NCBI GenBank assembly: GCA_038501625.1
Contig: JAZAYU010000081.1
Coordinates: 2,852,001 to 2,916,000, forward strand
Source: Corbicula japonica
Lineage: Eukaryota > Mollusca > Bivalvia > Venerida > Cyrenidae
Direction: 5' to 3'
Length of the DNA: 64,000 nt
In this document: in pieces, positions 13,101 to 28,100 of the stretch
How positions within the stretch are numbered: the first letter of the stretch is position 1
Layout of the letters: the number at the start of each line of letters is the position of its first letter
The notes under the pieces: generated by a model
What the model was told of the DNA's origin: nothing
The model's input: only the letters and a program-made list of their open reading frames with translations
Database searches by the model: none
Translations under genes and position numbers: made by a program

Positions 13101-16100
13101 AACCATATCGCACAGAGTAAAGAGTTAACCTTTTACTCCACTGATAAGCATAATAATATTCCATGTGTGACCAGTGTATACCATCTGTGAAGTCTGATCT
13201 GGATCTACACTGTTTTCTTTTTGGTCAGAAATAGCCTAATGAATGTTAAAGCAGATATGGTGGGTACTGCACGGATGTGCAGGCTAAATGGATCTACATT
13301 TGTCACACATGGGATGCATATTGTATAAATAGAGTAAATTGTTAAATAGTCTGCCAGGGAAATAATTTTATAATTAGTCACTATGTGGTTATGAAAACTG
13401 CTTTTCTGCCTGTGATTTTACCTTTCCTCCATAGGTACACCTTTATTGCATGGGTGAACAGTTTAGGTTTAGATCAGCGGGAACATCCGTGCCATCTGAT
13501 CAGGATCTGAACTGTTCGCTTTTTGTTAGTTAGATTATTTGCAACCAGTGCAGCTCCTGATCAGATGACATGAATGTGCCGGCTGATCTGGATCTGCACT
13601 GGTCTTACATGCATTAAAAAGCAAATATATGGAGGAAAGAGTCAAGATTATTGCATTATTTTAGGGCATATCTTGGGAAAAGGTGTCTTTCGACAGTTGA
13701 TGCTTATCCTTGGAAAAGTTGAACAGATGACATTCCTTATCATGCATTTCACAGAAAAATTAAAATTATTTTGTCAAACTGTGTAAAAAAATTTTTTAGT
13801 TTTAAGAAAATCATAGATAATTGTAAGTTCTTTCTTAATAAATAAAGTAACAACGAAAATGGCAAAATTGTTTTACTGAAGACTTTTTTCCAATGACATG
13901 CCCCATTTATGATCATGAACTGATTCATTATTGACAAAATGTCTTTGAAAAGCAAAAGTTCACTTTTTCAATAATATATGTGGAGGAGTCCAGATGATTT
14001 AAAATAATAGATGTGAAAAGAAATTTAAAATGTTACAAACTTGGGATAAAGCTTATATTTATTCCATGGGATATTTCAGGCTAAATAGCAAGCAGTGTAG
14101 ATCAAGATCAGATTGCACATTACATATTGGTTGATCTGGATCTACACTGGTCTCAAGGTTAAAATTCATAAGAAGTTTATTATATTTACCTACATGGACA
14201 AGAGGATTCTTCACTAACCAACCTCTGGGGTTGTTAGAACTTGAACCAGAGGAACCATTGAAATCATTTACTCCTTAGATAAACCTTTATTGCATGGGCA
14301 TAGTGTAGATTAAGATCAGCCATCACATCAGTGCTGTCTGATCAGTACACTTCACTGTTCACTTTTAGATTTTTTAGGTTATTTTTTACCAAGATGCAAC
14401 CAGTGTAGATCCAGATCCAGATAAGATGGCATGGATGATCTCAATCTACACTGGTCGTACATGCATTAAAACGCATATATATAGATATATGTATAACCCT
14501 ATACTACAGGAGATAAGTCTGTTATCCATGTAGCTCCAGATAAGCCAGAACAGCTGCGCAGTTATTTGAATCTTAATTATCTGTTTCCAGATTAACAAGA
14601 TTATTTCTGACCAAGAAGTAAACAGTGTAGATCTTGCAAGCTGATCGTGATCTACACTGGTTGCACACGTGATTAAAGGCGCACCGTAGATGAAAGAGAT
14701 AACTGTGGCTGAGACTGAAAAACTGGGGCTTATTGATTACAAACTGTGTGTAAAAGTGTGAACATTAAAATTTAAAAAAAACAACCCACTATTTTAACTT
14801 AATGTATTTTTTTAGATAACAACCGTTACTTCTAAATAGCAATGTGTCTTTAGTTAAGTGTGGTGATTTGGATTTCATGTAACAGTGACATGGTTTGATA
14901 AATTACAAGAACAATCACTGATGATCATTTGATAACTAAAGTAAATGTATTTCAGTATAATTGTTTACTTTACTCTATGTATACACCTGTATTAGTGTAG
15001 ATCCTGGTTAATTGGCACACAAGTTCCAGTTAATCTGGATCTACACTGTTCACACATGGCTTAATCCGTTACTCCATAGGATATATCTGTTGTCCAGATC
15101 CAGATCAGCCAGTGCATCCATGTCATCTGATCAGGATCTATACTGTTTGCATTTTCATTCATAAGGTTATTACTGATCAGACAACACAGATGTGCCAGCT
15201 GACCTGGATCTACACTTTTTGCACATGCAATAAAAAGGTATATATAATTATGGAGTAAAGGGTTAAAATCTGTATATATGGAGTAAAGAGTTAATGTGAC
15301 AGGAAATTTAATGCGTAATCATACTGGATAAACTTGAGCAACTGTCTTCCTAATCATCAATCTGAATAGATATGTCAGTCTTGTTTCTGTATTGCAAACC
15401 AAATATTTCCACCTCAAGCCATTTTCGATTTGGAGGCAGCCATTTTGATTTTTCCACAACAACAATAAGCTGCTTTCTGTGTTCCTGACAGGCGATTGCT
15501 TTTGGCTTACCCTGTAGTCGTTTAACTGGAAGAAAGTTATTAAAGATCCATTTTCCATTTGCTTGTAATAGAACCACACCATCTGGATGATTTTTTGCTA
15601 ATAAACAAGAACCGTTTTTCAGTCTTGAAAAATGCACAACACTGTAATTGTGACAAGTTAGAATTGTGATGTCATATTCAAATGGGTCCACCTTTAGAAT
15701 AACCAGTTCTTGCTTGCCTTCATCACAAATGTACATTATAAATTTCTCTGTGACATAGATCTTTGACAGTTGTTCACTGAATATAGCTTTTTTGTCTCTA
15801 TCTAATTGAAATTTGTGTTTGATTTTGCCTTGTTTACCTACCATTTTTACATATGCAGGCTCTCGCTTATCAAACCATGGCACTTGGTATGGAGAACTTG
15901 CAATGAAAAAGAAATCTTTTTGATAACATATTCCGAAGCTACGTCTATCTGCTTTTATTGTAGATTTGTGCTCTATAGTGTTTTCCATGGTGACTGTATA
16001 GGTTCTTATATCACTATTCCAAAACCTGCCAGGAATTAGTGCTGCAAATTCATTATGTCCAATTTGTGTCAGGTCTGTTATACCATACCATTGATACCAG

Positions 16101-19100
16101 CCTGCTTTTTCCACCAGAAAAACATCCATTTCTTCAAAGAGTTCATTGTAGAGTTTCAATGTGTTAGTCTTACGATCAGCTGTAACAGATAGGTTGTCAC
16201 TGATGGTTAAAATGGCTGTTATGTCTACAGCATTGGTCAACTTGCTTTCATTGAACACGCAGGATAGCTGATCTGTGTCCTCACTCATCTTGTTTCTATA
16301 AATAGAACACAAATAGTTTTTTTTACATTGTAAATCAACAAGGTCATGTAAGGAAAAACATTCTGACTTTCTAAAGAATGACAGATCTTTTACTTCTTAA
16401 TTATAAAAAAACAACACAACTAGTCTTGGTAATTTGTCATTTCAGTCTTTATACAGTTAAACCCTTCCTCCATATATATGCCTTACTCTTCTGATTTTTA
16501 GCTCGACTATTCGAAGAATATGTCGAGCTATTGTACTCACTTGGGCGTCGGCGTCGGCGTCGCCGTCGGCGTCGGCGTCGGCGTCCCGCTTTGGTTAAAG
16601 TTTACGTGCAACCTACCTATATCTTAAAAACTACTAAAGCTACAGCTTTTAAACTTGGCACACTTGTTCGTCATCATGTCCCGAGTGTGTATGCCAAGAA
16701 CCATAACTCTAACTTTCATTTTGATCAAATTATGGCCCTTTTTTGACTTAGAATTTCAGGTTAAAGTTTGCGTGCAAGCTACTGTACAAACTCATAACTT
16801 CAATACTACTTATACTACAGCTTTAAAACTTGGCACACTTGTTCATCATCATGTCCCGAGTGTGTATACCAAGAACCATAACTCTTACTTTCATTTTGTT
16901 TAAATTATGGCCCTTTTTCGGCTTAGAATTTCAGGTTAAAGTTTGCGTGCAAGCTACTATACAAACTAATAACTTCAATACTACTTATACTACAGCTTTG
17001 AAACTTTCAACACTTGTTCATCATCATATCCCAAGTGTGTATGCCAAGAACCATAACTCTAACTCTCATTTTTATCAAATTATGCCCCTTTTTCGACTTA
17101 GAATTTCAGGTTAAAGTTTGCGTGCAAGCTACTGTACAAATCCATAACTTCCATACTACTTATACTACAGCTTTGAAACTTTCAACACTTGTTCATCATC
17201 ATATTTCAAGTTTGTATGCCAAGAACCATAACTCTAACTTCCATTTTGTTCAAATTATGGCCCTTTTTCGACTTAGAATTTCAGGTTAAAGTTTGCGTGC
17301 AAGCTAGTTACTTTCATACTTCTTGTACTATAGCTTTGAAACTTAAGACACTTGTTTACCATCATGACCCTGACTATTTATACCAAGAACCATAACTCTT
17401 TCTTTCATTTTTAATCAAATTATGGCCCTTTTTCAACTTAGAATTTCAGGTTAAAGTTTGCGTGCAAGCTAGTTACTTTCATACTTCTTGTACTATAGCT
17501 TTGAAACTTATTCACCATCATGACCCTGACTATGTATGCCAAGAACCATAACTCTTTGATTTTTTTTCAAATTACTGCCCTTTTTAGACTTAAAAATTAA
17601 GGTTTAAAACTTTGTATACCTTTATTTTATCTTACATCAGGTTTATTTTCAAAGGCCCATAACTCATCCTTGCTTTTTTTTATATTTGATTTTTGCCCCT
17701 TTTCACTTGAAATTAGAATGAAGACTTGTAAATAATTGTTAAAGTTTCAATGTTAGTGTTTTTCATATGTACAGCTATATAAAAGGTTTAAAACAGATGT
17801 CCTTAACATACTTTGGTTGAAAGTGTTGAGTAATTGTGGGGTGGGTGGGTGCATAGACTACACTACACTACACTGCACTACACCACACCACACCACACCA
17901 CACCACTGTACTGTACCCCCACCACCCACCACCACCTCCACATACCACAACCACCACCAACAACAACAACACCAACAACAACACCACCACCAACAACAAC
18001 AACACCACCAACACCACCACCACTAACAACAACAACACCACCACCAACAACAACACCATCACCACCACCAACAACACCACCACCACCAACAACACCACCA
18101 CCATTAACAACACCAACACCTCCACCACCAACAACAACTACAGCACCACCATTAACAACACCAACACCACCAACAACAACAACAACACCAACACCACCAC
18201 CAACAACAAAACCAACAACAATATCAATACCACCACCAACAACAACACAAACACAAACAACAACACCACCACCACCACCAACAACAACAACACCACCACT
18301 AACAACAACAACACCATCACCACCACCAACAACACCACCACCAACAACACCACCAACAACAACACCACCTCCAACAACACCACCACCAATAACACCAACA
18401 CCACCACCACCAACATCAACAACACCACCAACAACAACACCAACACAAACAACTACACCACCACCATCAACAACACCACCAGCAACAACACCATCAACAA
18501 CAACACCACCACCACCACCAACAACAACACCAACACCACCAACAACAACACCACCACCAACAACAACAACATCATCACCACCACCAACAACAAAACCACC
18601 ACCAACATTACCACTTCCAACAACAACAACACCACCACCAACAACAACATCAACACCACCAACACTAGCACAGACAACAACACCACCACCACCAGCAACA
18701 CCAACACCACCACCAACAACAACACCAACAACATCAACACCACCACCAACAACACCAACAACATCAACACCACCACCAACAACAACATCAACACCACCAC
18801 CAACAGCAACAACAACCAACACCACCACCACCAGCAACAACACTACCACCACCACCACCACCGCCACCACCAACACCACCACCAACAACAACACCAACAA
18901 CAGCAACAACACCACCACCACCAACAACAACACCACCACCAACAACAGCAACCAGCATACCATACTGTACTTCACCACGCCACACAACTATAGGTGGGCA
19001 AAGATAGTGGGTTGATGGGTGTGGGATCGGGGGGTTTATGGGCTGGGTTGTGTAAACCCTAAAAAAAATCTACAAGAATAAATTAATCGTTATTTATTGA

Positions 19101-22100
19101 TTTATGGATTAAGAAACTTTTGTTCATGTGTGTTTGTTGGGGTGTCATAAACTCCTGAATCACTCCCCAGTTTAAATGAAGCCCAGTTACAATGTGCTTA
19201 ATAAATCTGACTTTTCGAATAGTCGAGCGTGCAGTCGTTTCCGACTGGCTCTTGTTATACCAGTGGTATATTATATTTTTTGAAATTGTCTATCTATTTT
19301 TGCTCCTATCTTTATGGAACTTGACGTTCCTTACAAATATACTTCAGATTTTATTATATTTGATCAAATTATATTTGAACTTATCTATCCCATTCATCAA
19401 ATATTATTTGCATAAATAATAACTTTCAAGTCTTGGGCCATTAATAAGAAATACCGGTATTCCTAGTCAGTGGTTAAGCTGACATAAAGAAAACAAAATA
19501 TTTACCTTTTTATAACTTACAGTTCCATTTTCAATATATTGTAAATAATGTATACAATAATGAATAAAAAAACACAGCTATTAAATGGAATGTCACAAAA
19601 TTATCAATTTATATATTATATTAAATAGTTGAAATGTGGTTAAACATTCAAATAGCTTTAAACTATAAATCAATAAAAATTGATTAAATTACACTTTCTT
19701 ATCTCAAGTCATTTGCTCCGACAATGAACATTATATTTAAAACTGCATGTTCAAAAGGTATTTTCTGAAAGTTAAGAAAACATGCTTAGACTTGGTTGAA
19801 GGACTGAACCTGTTATTGATGATAAACATGATATTGCATACATCTTTTTGTAGAATTTTGAAGTGCTTGGCTCTTCCTATTGTTACTGAAACACTGTTGT
19901 AACTAAAACATTATCATTTTTGTTTATTAGTTAATACTTTCCTTTGTTTATTTTTGTTAAGCAGGTAGACACATGGTGATTCTAATTTTGCTATTTACTT
20001 GGATTAAATCATCTGCATGAACAAAGTTACCATGACAACAAGAAGGATAACTTTTGATTGAATATTTTTTGTTTAATGCCCCTTTCAGTTGACTTAATGT
20101 TGCTTAAAGCTTGGAAGTATTAGTCCTATTGGCTTAATTCTTAAACTATATTATCTGCACTTTTGTATTTCAGTTTGACAAGAAGAAACAAAAGGAAACA
20201 ACAATTGATCAAGGTAGATATATTGGAGTTGGTTGGCCCTTATCTCTCACCTTACCTGTCACTGTTACCCCCTAATCCATTTGAAAATATCTGTCATAAA
20301 GCCTTCTACGTGATGTTCATTTTTATTACCATGGCACTTGACTATAACATATTGTTAAGTTTCACAGAATGGCCTTGTTAAAACTGAGCTTGTCTAAACA
20401 GTGTTCACAGGTATGGTTTGAATGAATACAACAGAGTAGACCCAGACTAGAATGTGCATATCTGTTTAAAGGGTTTAATATGTATATCAGTAAAAGCTAC
20501 ACCCAGAAAACACAGTACTTCCTTACAGCCAAAGAGAAGAGAGATATTGAAATCATAAGATGTTAATATGACTAAATAACATGTTTTGAACTGTTGGGGA
20601 TAGAGCTATTTACACTGTCTCCAGATTCAGTCTTGCCCTTTTCAGATTTGTCGTACGAGTCTGATGATGACAACTTTCCGTTTGTGGATTACGATGAGTA
20701 TGACGCTCAGGTCTTTAAGCTGCCCAACAGGACTGGTTCCCTCAATAGGTAAGTTGACAGGTTTAGCAGTGCTGGATCCAGGAGGAGTTCAGTGGGCTTG
20801 CTTGAAACAAAACACATATTTAATTTTCATGGAGATTTTGGTCAGAAGTTGGAAATTATCATGTTTCTAACCTTACACTGCCCCAAATGAACCCCAATAT
20901 TTAAATATTGCATCAAATTCTATGTAGAATATTGCACTCATCAAGTCCTGAATCTGAATCTGCCAAATACTCCAATCCCTCTTAACAGAGTATTATGTGG
21001 AGTGCGCTGTCAGAAACTTTGGGAGTAATATTAGATTATAATGTTTTGGAAAGGTAATTTTCATAGGTGATTGGGTTGGTTTCTGTACCATAGATATTAA
21101 ATTACAGAAGTCTGGTGTGGTTTGCAGGCAAATTGCTTTGCCCAGGGTGCTACAATAAAAGATGAATGATGGATGTTCGTTGAATGACGGAGAACAAATG
21201 ATCTGATGGGGGTGATGGATGAGGTGATGATGGTGGATGATGATCATTTGCAGCACTCTGGTTAGAAGCAGTGGCTGTACAGCTTGGCCTTGAATAAGGC
21301 CAGGCTGTCCGCCTGAGCATTGTCTGGTGGTAGACTGTTCCAGATCTTTGCTGTACGTGGAAAGAACGAATGCCTGTGTCCATCAATCCTGAAGAAGGGG
21401 ATACTATATCTGTGCCTCTGTGTATGGTGTATATAGTGTGGGAATGGTATCCTTACAAGGTTGTGTTTGATCTTGTAGAACATACATAATGAAGTAATTT
21501 TACGGTGCGTTTCTAGGGTTGGTAAGTTGATCTTTCTTAGAAGGTTAGTAATACTACTGGTATATTTGTAGTTGTTCAGTATAAATCTTACTGCGCAATG
21601 TTGTACCATTTCAATCTGGTTAATGTATTTCTTTTGCCAGGGGTCCCAGACGGAGGCGCAATACTCCAAACATGGGCGAACGTATGTTTTGTATGCTATT
21701 TCCTTGAGTTTTGGGATGTCAGTTTGAATATTTCTTTTGATGAATTTAAGAGTGTTGTTAGCCTTAGTAGCAAGAGTGTTAATGTGTTTAGACCAAGAAA
21801 TGGTTGGGGAGATGGTTACTCCAAGGTATTTGGCAAATGTGGATGACTGAAGTATTACTCTATGAAGTTTGTTAGGGAAAACAATAGGTTTCTTCCTGTT
21901 TGTGACTCGTAAGACTTCACATTTTTCGGGATTAAAAGACATCATCCATTCTTCTTCCCATGCTTGGAGCTTGTCTAAATCGGTCTGTAGTACTTGGCAA
22001 TCTTCTGATGAAGTAATGGTAAGATAAGCTATCATCTGCGAAGAGTTGGATATTACTGACTATATCAATGGGCATGTCATTCATTGTATATAAGAAAGAG

Positions 22101-25100
22101 GCAGGTACCCAGAACTGACCCCTGAGGAACTCCAGATAGTACGTCACAACTTGAGGACATTTCACCATCAAGGACAACCCTCTGAGAGCGGCCAGATAGG
22201 AATGATTTGATCCAGAATGTTACAGTGGGGTTTACACCAATTCTGTTTAATTTGAGAAGGAGCCTTTGGTGATCAACTTTATCAAAAACCTTGCTAAAAT
22301 CCATGATAATAACATCAGTTTGTTTACCTGCGTTGATGGTGTCTTGTAGGTCTTGTACAAACTGATAAGTTGTGTTTCACAGCTTAATTTAGATCGAAAA
22401 CCATGTTGATTTGAATAATGGTGACTATTGGCATCTGAAAATGTCATGATATTTGGGACTAGTATGTGTTCCATTAATTTACAACAAATACATGTAAGAG
22501 AAATAGGCCAGTAGTTGGCAGGTTTTGTCCTTGACCCCTTCTTGAAGACAGGGCTCACAGAAGCATTTCTCCAGTTAGCTGGGATGTTGCCTTCAATGAG
22601 TGATGTGGTAAATATGTCAGCAAGGATGGGGGCTATAGGCTGGTGCAATTCTTTCAGGACTCTAGGCGATATATTGTCTGGGCCACATGTCTTACTAGGG
22701 TTGAGCTGTTTTAGTTGTTTCATTACACCAGGCACAGAGATTTGTATACTTGGCATTTTTGGTTTAAATGGGTTAAGAGGGGAGAGCATTTCAGTAATGT
22801 GACTTTTAGAGGTTGAGGGGTTGTATAGGCAGGCTAAAATTGTTTATTTAGTATATCGGCTTTATCTTGTGGGGAAGTATAGGTGCTACCATCTGATTTG
22901 AAAGAGAATATGCTGTTATTATCTGAATTTTTTCTGTTTGATAAATGTCCAAAAACAATTCTTGCATACCACATCACTAATTCCTGTGTTTTCGCTGTTT
23001 CTGAAAAGTGTCAGTTTACCTCTGCTTGGCCACTCCCAGCCCAGTGAGATGGCATGACATTTTTGCACTCTTTTTCAATTGATTATTCAATTTAATATAA
23101 AAAAAACTCTGCTACTTTAAATGTTTAAAAACTGTAATATAAGTGTAGCTTAATTTTGTATGCAAGGGGAAGTATCTTAAGACCCGCACTTGGTGCCAAT
23201 CAGAAAATCTGGCCCTGATGCAACAGTTTTTAGTGGAGCATTGTTATTTCCCATAAACAGTTTTCTCAGCTTAGCTTTTTTGACTGGACCTAACAGTCAT
23301 GAAAAAATACTTACAATAGCAAGCTTTAAATCAGAGACCAGTCTCAAGTCTTATATATGTAGCCTTGGACTTGTTCATTTGTAAGGTAAGTTACAATGTA
23401 AACTAGTAAATATCATTGAATTTGTAATGACCCAAAGTGCTATGTAAGTTCTTGAAGAGTGTTCAAACTGTTCCAGTTACCAGGTAAGTGATTATATAGT
23501 AAGTATAGATATAGTATTAGTATCTTATTGTTTGTCTTCATACAGGTTTGGAAAATCAAGTAGCCGGAGACGTAAATCAGATCGGTATGACACTGGGCGC
23601 AAACTCCCCCAGACATTCATGGATGCTAAAATGGCTCACATTCCTCGCACTCGACATATTTCTGATGACATTTCACAACTTCCTGTGGAGAAGCCAGATC
23701 GTAAGGTTGCGATGTCACCGGCTTTGTCGATACCTTCAATGTCAAGTAGTGAAGACAATATGTCTACTTCCTTGGGCAACTACCCTCTGCTCGGTAAAAT
23801 TTACTTTATTTCAAATATAAATTAGAACCTTTATGGGTACTACCAGACAGATATGAAAGTGAATTTTGCCTCTAACTTAATCTAAAAGTAGTAAAAAATA
23901 CCACTAAGAAATTATTAACAGTAGAAAATGGTAACCTTAAAGATATATCTGGCGCATCTGAACAAAAAAATTAAAATCCATCTTTTTGCCATGAAAGCTT
24001 ACACATCTTAATTTAAACTAATTTGACCACATGGTATGTATCAAATTATGGTTTAAAATAAGATTTCTGCAAAACAAATATTGAAGCAGACGCTCTCGCG
24101 GTATATCCGCGAGTTAAAAAACTGCCAGTTTTTTTAACTTTATACATATTTCATTTTTATTTATTGGACAAACGGGAAAGAATTCGTAATACATGTATTC
24201 TTAGATTATGCCTAGTTTTTCATTAATAATCGATCTCAAATGTTATTTTTATCATTTGTAAGGGTAAAATATAGACCTTGGATAACTTTAAACTCTTCAA
24301 GTTGTTAATAAACCTGAATGTCCAAGTAATAAAAAGTTCTTAAAACTCATAAATTTGTTCATTAGATGATTGTCCACCATTGTTTCCATAATCAAACAAG
24401 ATTACTGATGTTAAAAATATCTATTTTTTATTTGATTTTGATGTTTTTAAAATATAAAATGACTAAAATAGTTTGTGCATGGCTTGACCAGCATATAACG
24501 ATTTAGTTTGCAAAATGCTATGGCAATTGTATGAACTTGTGAAGAATTAAGTAATCTATTTCTTCTACAGACAAGAAGGCTGGGCCCCCACTGTATGAGT
24601 CAGACAGTGACATGTACCTGGGTTTGAGACCAGTTGTTGGCAGTGCAGGTTCACCAGTGGGCCACAGGAAGTACCTACACAATTATCGCCGGCACAGGGC
24701 ACTTATCAACCCCTTTGCCCCATCACGGATGCAATTTAAGATGACATCCAATAGAAGAAGATGGATCCAAGTGTTTCCAACAGGTACACATCCATTTACA
24801 GTTGAATCAGGTTGGATTCAGAGTTCAGTACAGTTGCTCAGACCCCATTTTTGGGCAGCAATATTTAGTTTTCATGGGGATTTTTGCCAGAATGTTGTAA
24901 ATTGTCATGTAATTACCCCAAGACTGTTCAAAACAAAATCCCTTGTTGAAAATTTTGCTTTTGTTCTGAGCTGAATCATGAATCATTTGGGTTCTTGCTA
25001 GTTTTCTTGAGTCATCACATACCAATAAGTAAAATAAATTTGTACATTATATATAACATCACTTATATCTGGGCAGTAAGCATAAACTTACCAATACTTA

Positions 25101-28100
25101 TTATTTTATCAGCAACCAATTTTACACCAATTAAGAATATTAGATATGCATTAGGTAATTCAAAGATTTCATTGGTAAGCCAACTATACACATAGTATTT
25201 TAACATGCCAACACTGCCTTTTAAATTTGCATTTGACTGACAGGCTTCATAAGAAATAATTGGCAAGGTCTAGATTGAAGGGTTTTATACAGTAAATCAT
25301 GGTAGCATGCAAAAGAAATGAATATTTAATTATTTTTTTAGAGTTTTATAGTTGATGTGTAAGATTAGAGTATCCCTGAGACACTTGCCTAAAAATTCTA
25401 AATCATCTTAAAACTACAAATAGATTGAAGGAATTCTGTAAATATCTTTTAAAGTTTTTGCGGTGAGAAAATAACTGAAAAGTAAAAAAGTAAAACAAAG
25501 CAATATCAGGCCTCCTAGCGAAACCTTTAAAAACCTTTAATTTCATTGCAAACCTTTAAAACCATTAAATCATCTTGAAAAACCTTTAAAATGGCAAAAT
25601 AGCCTGTAATTTTCACTGAAAACCTGTATTTTTTTTCAGAGTGCTTGCCATGCCAATTTTAAGCAAGTTATAGTTGCACTACTGTATTTCTTCCCCCTTT
25701 TAAGTGTTGTTATTTAGATACTGCTTGTGTAACAGTCATAATGTTTAATTCAGACAGTATGAAACTAATATCAATTATGCCTATTTCTGTTACTGTTTTT
25801 TTTTAGAGTGTGGGATGCCTTATATAAATAACTCTTTTTTGTAAATAACCGAATATATTATGTTTTTTCAACAGGAAATTTGACATAAATTGCCTTTATT
25901 TACTCTTTATTTATTAATATTTTACCCTAAAAGGCCTTTATTTCCGTAGATTTTAGCCTTTATAAAAACCTTTATTTTTATTCAGGCCTGCTAGGAGGCC
26001 TGCAATATGTTAATTTGCTCCTGAAGGGAAGGAACTTGATTGATCAAAGATAAAAAATAACTTTGATTTTACCCAGATCCCCGTGGAGTGGCTGTGCAGA
26101 CACACCATGTGCAGACGTACAGTTACCATGACAACAGTGACCATGACAGTAGCGATATCTGTGAGCTGACTCCAGAAGTAATTGAGGTAAATTTTGCTGT
26201 CTCATATCTTGGTAATATCTGTGGTGTTGTGGTATAAATAAGGTTTTTGAACATGATACCAAGGTATTATTCAATTTATTGGGGACAGATATTTAGGTGT
26301 TAAGCTAAACATGACAGTTTGATCAGGGAAGATATTTCATGTGACTGAACATATTCATCAGACAAACCATACATGATAAAATTCAACGAGGGTTTGATTT
26401 TGTACACTTTCTGGTCCAAGAAATGGGCAAATATCCAACCTGCATGAAATCAGATGAGTTTACAGCAGTATCCCATATCCAGTACACTATCTTGGTACAA
26501 GTATGTGTGACCGAACTATTGCCAGTGGTTCTAATCTGTTGTAATCATGACCTTCACCCTCGCCTCATCACCCTATCCACAACTCCCCTTCATAACCTTG
26601 CAACCTACACTATCATTAAAGAGTACTTCGAAATAGTGCCATCAAACACTAGAACACATTTTACTTTGAAGTTTCAGAATTTTTGGTTTTGCATACCTGT
26701 TTGGGATTTCCTAAGGTACGAGTTCTTCAGAAACATGTCTTACATCCCACTTTTAATATGAGTAATGCCCTTAGATGAAACATGATTACTAATACTGAGT
26801 GCAAGAACCTTTTTAACCAAAACAATTAAACATAAATCAATACAGGATAAAAAAAGTATCTAATTATTTGTGCTAAGCAAGGATTTGAAATTCTGAATGT
26901 CTGCCATTTGCTTTTTAGTTGTTAACAATTACTGCCCAAAAACAGATTCCCAAAGCTAAGCCGTGGTACTACATGAAGATTGTTTCCATAGAAACCTGTA
27001 ATGCATAAAAGATACTAACATGTGTAGTCTCTTATATTTTTATTAGGCTGCCGACAGGGCTGTTAAAGCTAGAAAGGAGCAGTCAACTCGCAGAGAAAGT
27101 GAGCATCTCTCGGAGTCTAGCACGTATGTTCTATTACTTAACTCCATATATATGTGTTTTTACGTCCTTGTCACTTTTAAGTTTTGTTGCAGGTTTTAAT
27201 TCTTTCCGCCATATATACCCCTTTATTGAGTGGGCTAACATTGTAGATCCAGATAAGCTGCCACATTTGTGCCATCTGATCAGGATCTACACTTTAAACT
27301 TTTCACTTTTTGTGTTGTTTTTACAAAAAAAACAACAAAAACTGCAGATCCAGATCAGACTGCACAGATGTGCCAGCAGATCTGGATCTACACTGGGTGC
27401 ACAAAGGGTTAAGTCAATTAAGTCAGCATGCTGACTGCCTAAGCTACATGTATTTGTATTTAATTTGGTCAACACAGATACTTAAGCTATGTTTAAGCTC
27501 TGCATACATGTATTTTAATGAACATTGAAATTTTCTTGGTCCATTAATGGCTGATCTTTGAAGTCATTGTGTTATCCTCTACCCATTCAATAATACAGCC
27601 TGTGTATATTCTTTCTTTACATATCATTTTCATTTGCTTACTTTAATATAACAGCAGTATGTTCAAAATTCGAGCCTTAATTAGCCTTTCTGTAAGAGTT
27701 ACTCTTACGCACTGAGGTAGCACTTGACACTGTTATGGGTTTACTTATCCGTAACTCTATTTTTAAAATTTATCTCCAAAGGTAAAGTGTTTAGCATGAA
27801 CTGTTCCTGTGATGAAAGTTGCCCCCTCTTCCTTGCCAACAATCACCCCCAGTTCAGGGACAGACTTTCCTGCCAGACTGTCATGAAAGGCTCCTTACAT
27901 TTCTGTATTAGTAAGGCCCAATATCATACACTTGAGATTGGAAACCAGTCTCTCATCTCAAGCATCAGATTGGCTGGAATGGAGACTACTTAGATCAGCC
28001 TTAAATCTCAATCATCTGATTGGCTAAAATGCAAACTAGTCATTTCTGCCAATCATCTGTTTGAGATTATTTACTGGTCTCCAGTTTTGGTTTCATAATT

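Larger units (their letters stand above)
16501..19256 (+). mobile_element. HINE-1: pearl/Helentron-type element with tandem core and microsatellite
   Basis: Left end gctcgactattcgaa, repeated inverted at 19214-19228. Then (GGCGTC)n, about six units of about 175 bp (each with ggttaaagtttgcgtgcaag), a 1.1 kb AAC/ACC microsatellite, the inverted repeat, a hairpin (cagtcg/cgactg, 19232-19247) and the end ctcttgtt. This order is that of Helentron-associated INEs, including molluscan pearl elements. It has no coding capacity. It follows directly on the left end of a family-A MITE. Confidence 0.8.

Noticed and set aside
16531..17395. Series of overlapping 70-94 codon ORFs
   Set aside because: Each is one tandem unit of HINE-1 read in the same frame; they shift with unit length and have no start or family.
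17834..19015. 393-codon Thr/Pro-rich ORF and 369-codon Val/Gly ORF on the other strand
   Set aside because: Both are translations of the AAC/ACC microsatellite, which cannot encode a stop; all frames are open together.
20993..21256. His-rich ORF (minus) as a gene
   Set aside because: It is the 3' tail of the decayed LINE, with a short catcatc run.
21262..22990. Active LINE
   Set aside because: At least three frame changes and a stop in the RT, and the 5' half is missing.
26423..26761. 112-codon ORF between exons 14 and 15
   Set aside because: No domain, no splice logic with neighbours, ordinary intron composition.
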